Source: an uncultured Muribaculaceae bacterium
GTDB lineage: Bacteria > Bacteroidota > Bacteroidia > Bacteroidales > Muribaculaceae
Direction of reading: 5' to 3'
DNA: 8,640 nt
Assembly (NCBI GenBank): GCA_947178235.1
Contig: CAMWXQ010000031.1
Coordinates: 1 to 8,640 of the forward strand
The notes beneath the pieces were generated by a model. The model worked only from the letters and a program-made list of their open reading frames with translations, had not been told where the DNA came from and made no database searches. Every line of letters begins with the position of its first letter. Position 1 is the stretch's first letter. Below, piece by piece: positions 6,915 through 8,640 of the stretch. A program made the translations under genes and the position numbers.

Positions 6915-7361
6915 TCACTTGAAAGCTCCTTCGAGGAAAGCCACGAACTCCTCGCGGGTCATGAAGCCCACCGTGGAGACAACCTTCCCGTCGGGCAGGA
7001 GTACGGAGATCTGCGGAATCGACGACACACCGAACTGGCGTGCGGGGGTTGGGGCATTGTCCACATCTACCGAGACGAATATGGCCTTGCCCTTCATCTC
7101 TTCGGCCACCTGCTCGAAGATCGGGCCGAAACGGCGGCAGGGAGGGCACCACACGGCATTGAAATCGATGACGGTCGGGAGCGACGCATTGGGTTGTATG
7201 GCCTCATCGGTGCCTGTCACGACGGCCGGGGTCTCGGTGGCCGTCTGCACGGCCTGGGCCTCAGTCGCAGTGGATTCGGTCTTCGAGGCTGCGCGATTCT
7301 CGCCGGCACACGCGCTGAGTGCCGCCACAAGGGCAAAGGCTGCTAAGAAACGTAGGGGCAT
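6915..7361 (-). CDS. Thioredoxin-fold lipoprotein
   Basis: This 148-aa envelope thioredoxin begins with a lipoprotein signal, MPLRFLAAFALVAALSAC, with the lipidated Cys at residue 18 (lipobox LSAC). A Thr/Ala/Glu-rich linker (about 19-60) leads to a compact thioredoxin domain: VIDFNAVWCPPCRRFGP with the redox pair Cys72 and Cys75 (CPPC rather than the classical CGPC), and the cis-proline Pro116 in SSIPQ. It ends VGFMTREEFVAFLEGAF, as in thioredoxins. It probably acts on periplasmic disulfides, anchored in a membrane; the substrate is unknown. The ATG at 7361 follows an AT-rich leader and gives a complete signal peptide. No TAnnTTTG box is visible in the 95 bases up to the mdh terminator. It may share a message with rdgB, 119 bp downstream. 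Confidence 0.92.
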   Translation of the reverse strand: MPLRFLAAFALVAALSACAGENRAASKTESTATEAQAVQTATETPAVVTGTDEAIQPNASLPTVIDFNAVWCPPCRRFGPIFEQVAEEMKGKAIFVSVDVDNAPTPARQFGVSSIPQISVLLPDGKVVSTVGFMTREEFVAFLEGAFK

Positions 7362-7371
7362 ATTTAATTTA

Positions 7372-7402
7372 ATTGAGAATTAAGAATTGGGAATTTTGAA
7401 TT
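7372..7402. repeat. GAATT-type degenerate intergenic repeat
   Basis: The stretch contains ATTGAGAATTAAGAATTGG followed by GAATTTTGAATT, so GAATT or its near-copies recur at about 8-10 base intervals. Such AGAATTGAGAATT-like strings are common in Bacteroidales intergenic regions. Here it lies in the leader of the thioredoxin gene. Confidence 0.45.
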
Positions 7403-7408
7403 GCTATA

Positions 7409-7449
7409 GGGGGCTATATTAGCTATTGTAGCTATAATAGCTATCCCCC
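7409..7449. repeat. AGCTAT-repeat hairpin upstream of the thioredoxin gene
   Basis: Arms CTATATTAGCTA (7414-7425) and TAGCTATAATAG (7429-7440) pair with two mismatches around a TTG loop. They are bracketed by GGGGG (7409-7413) and CCCCC (7445-7449), with a 4-base bulge CTAT. The hexamer AGCTAT occurs three times (7421, 7430 and 7439). It lies between the mdh terminator and the thioredoxin start and could be an RNA structure in that leader or an operator. Confidence 0.5.
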
Positions 7450-7455
7450 CTTTAC

Positions 7456-7501
7456 AAAAAAATGACCGGAAGGGCTGAAAAGTTCAGCCCGGCCAGTCAT
7501 T
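7456..7501 (-). terminator. Intrinsic terminator of mdh
   Basis: An inner perfect 8-bp stem GGGCTGAA/TTCAGCCC with a 3-base loop (7472-7490) lies within an outer 6-bp stem AATGAC/GTCATT (7461-7466 and 7496-7501), separated by a 5-base internal loop. In the minus direction the outer stem runs into a T7 tract (7462-7456). It begins 31 bases after the mdh stop, a classic Rho-independent arrangement. Confidence 0.88.
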
Positions 7502-7532
7502 AGAATATCAGTAGAGTATCGGGGGGACGTTA

Positions 7533-8468
7533 TCAGAGAGCGGCGGCGAGAGCCTCGTTGGTCTTGCGCACGGCGGCAGCGCTCTTCGCAAAGAGCTCCT
7601 TCTCCTTGTCGTTGAGCTCGAACTCAACGATACGCTCGATACCGTTGCGGCCGATGATGGCGGGCACACCGATGCAGAGATCCTTCTCGCCATACTCGCC
7701 GTCGAGCAGAGCCGAGCAGGAGATGAGCTTCTTCTCGTTGTGCAGTACAGCCTTGACCATCTGCGCACCTGCCGCACCGGGAGCATACCAGGCCGAAGTG
7801 CCCAGGAGCTTGGTCAGCGTAGCACCCCCGACCATCGTGGCTGCGGCCACCTTCTCCATCTCCTCGTCGGAGAGATACTGGGTGGCGGGCACACCGCGGT
7901 AAGCGGCATAGCGGGTGAGGGGAATCATGGTCGTGTCGCCGTGGCCGCCGATGACGATGCCCTCCACCTCGGTGGCGTTGGCACCCATGGCCTGCGACAG
8001 ATAATACTTGAAGCGGGCGCTGTCCAGAGCACCGCCCATACCGATGATACGGTTCTTGGGCAGACCGCTCACCTTGTGGATGAGGTAGGTCATCGTATCC
8101 ATCGGGTTCGAGATACAGATGATCACAGCGTTGGGCGAGTGGGCCAGAACCTGGTCGGTCACGCTCTTCACGATACCGGCGTTCACACCGATGAGCTCCT
8201 CGCGGGTCATGCCGGGCTTGCGGGGGATACCCGAAGTGATGACGACGACATCGCTGCCCTCGGTGGCCGCATAGTCATTGGTCACGCCGCGGAGTACGGT
8301 ATTGAGATTGAGGATTGAAGCGGTCTGCATGATGTCCATGGCCTTACCCTCGGACACACCCTCCTTGATATCGAGGAGAACAACCTCGTCGGCGATGCCA
8401 CAAGTCACCAGGACATTCGCACAAGTTGCGCCTACGTTGCCGGCGCCCACTACTGTTACCTTTGACAT
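7533..8468 (-). CDS. mdh: Malate dehydrogenase (NAD-dependent, LDH-like type)
   Basis: This 311-aa cytosolic enzyme interconverts malate and oxaloacetate with NAD(H). In Bacteroidales it works in the reductive branch from oxaloacetate to fumarate and succinate. The Rossmann motif VGAGNVGA is at 7-14, and Asp33 at the end of the second strand indicates NAD preference. The mobile-loop arginines Arg83 and Arg89 lie in SGIPRKPGMTREEL, with Asn121 in ISNPMD. The catalytic pair is Asp149 (GALDSARF, with substrate-binding Arg152) and His176 (GGHGDTTM). Length and sequence match the Bacteroides type. I chose ATG 8468 because the family begins MSKVTVVGAG; the longer frame to 8564 runs across the promoter. 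It appears monocistronic, with its own promoter at 8494-8527 and terminator at 7456-7501. Confidence 0.97.
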   Translation of the reverse strand: MSKVTVVGAGNVGATCANVLVTCGIADEVVLLDIKEGVSEGKAMDIMQTASILNLNTVLRGVTNDYAATEGSDVVVITSGIPRKPGMTREELIGVNAGIVKSVTDQVLAHSPNAVIICISNPMDTMTYLIHKVSGLPKNRIIGMGGALDSARFKYYLSQAMGANATEVEGIVIGGHGDTTMIPLTRYAAYRGVPATQYLSDEEMEKVAAATMVGGATLTKLLGTSAWYAPGAAGAQMVKAVLHNEKKLISCSALLDGEYGEKDLCIGVPAIIGRNGIERIVEFELNDKEKELFAKSAAAVRKTNEALAAAL

Positions 8469-8493
8469 ATTGTATCTGGTTTGGTTTTCGCCC

Positions 8494-8527
8494 GCAAAAT
8501 TAATGAAAAATTTCCATAATTGACAAT
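8494..8527 (-). promoter_or_regulatory. mdh promoter (-33/-7)
   Basis: On the minus strand TAATTTTGC (8502-8494) fits the -7 box TAnnTTTGC. TTG, preceded by A (8527-8524), stands 21 bases upstream at the -33 place. The predicted start near 8487 gives a leader of about 20 bases before the mdh ATG. Confidence 0.7.
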
Positions 8528-8567
8528 TTCCACCCATAAAAATCTCCCCCGCACCCCCGACCACCGC

Positions 8568-8597
8568 GATATGGATTTTTCATAAGGGGATATGGAT
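8568..8597. repeat. Duplicated GATATGGAT, 21-bp period
   Basis: The 9-mer GATATGGAT occurs at 8568-8576 and 8589-8597, exactly 21 bases apart, about two helical turns. A second pair, GGATTTTTCA, occurs at 8573-8582 and 8607-8616. The second GATATGGAT covers the position where a -33 element of the promoter at 8611-8626 would lie. This looks like a pair of sites for a regulator bound on one face of the helix, which is inference. Confidence 0.45.
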
Positions 8598-8610
8598 GGA
8601 TTACGGGGAT

Positions 8611-8626
8611 TTTTCACTACCTTTGC
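8611..8626 (+). promoter_or_regulatory. Rightward promoter for a gene beyond the window
   Basis: TACCTTTGC at 8618-8626 matches the Bacteroidota -7 box, preceded by TTTTCAC. No TTTG or TTG is present at the -33 spacing; the duplicated GATATGGAT lies there instead. No gene begins in the remaining 14 bases. It is divergent from the mdh promoter, about 90 bp away. Confidence 0.55.
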
Positions 8627-8640
8627 GGTCTAATTGCGCG

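Noticed and set aside
7409..7449. CRISPR-like short repeats
   Set aside because: The AGCTAT units are only 6 bp, contiguous with almost no spacers, and no cas gene is present.
8469..8564. N-terminal extension of mdh
   Set aside because: The extra 32 residues cross the mdh promoter and have no counterpart in the family.

Overview
The window looks like a GC-rich chromosomal segment of a Bacteroidales bacterium. Evidence: several TAnnTTTG(C) -7 promoter boxes of the Bacteroidota type, AT-rich leaders without Shine-Dalgarno sites, Bacteroidales-style intergenic repeats (TTGAGAGTTGA and GAATT-type), a malate dehydrogenase very like those of Bacteroides, and a PorZ-like propeller protein. The GC content and gene style would fit a gut Muribaculaceae relative, but that is inference.

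Layout from left to right. Positions 1-181 hold no complete gene: a leftward promoter (91-123) appears to serve a gene whose first codons may lie at 16-1 and which continues off the window. Leftward 182-571 is a small phage_holin_4-type membrane protein. A 221-bp divergent region (572-792) with two promoters and a short direct repeat separates it from a rightward pair: a MalY/PatB-type PLP enzyme (793-1974) overlapped by a membrane acyltransferase-3 gene (1962-3032). This pair converges, with only 8 bp between stops, on an unrecognised 176-aa gene (3041-3571, minus).

Everything from there to 8468 is on the minus strand. In transcription order from the right: mdh (8468-7533), with its own promoter and a strong terminator; then a thioredoxin lipoprotein (7361-6915), rdgB/HAM1 (6795-6211) and a large two-propeller PorZ-like secreted protein (6147-3673) followed by a hairpin. 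The last three are probably read together, although a hairpin lies between the first two. At the right edge a plus-strand promoter with a duplicated upstream 9-mer points at a gene outside the window.

Functionally this is mostly housekeeping: central carbon metabolism (mdh), nucleotide-pool cleaning (rdgB), sulfur amino acid or aminotransferase chemistry (patB), envelope redox, and surface modification or secretion. I see no CRISPR array, transposase, integrase, rRNA, tRNA or recognisable defence system. The points most worth a second look are the orphan holin, the unknown 176-aa gene, the PorZ-like protein outside any visible secretion cluster, and several intergenic structures.
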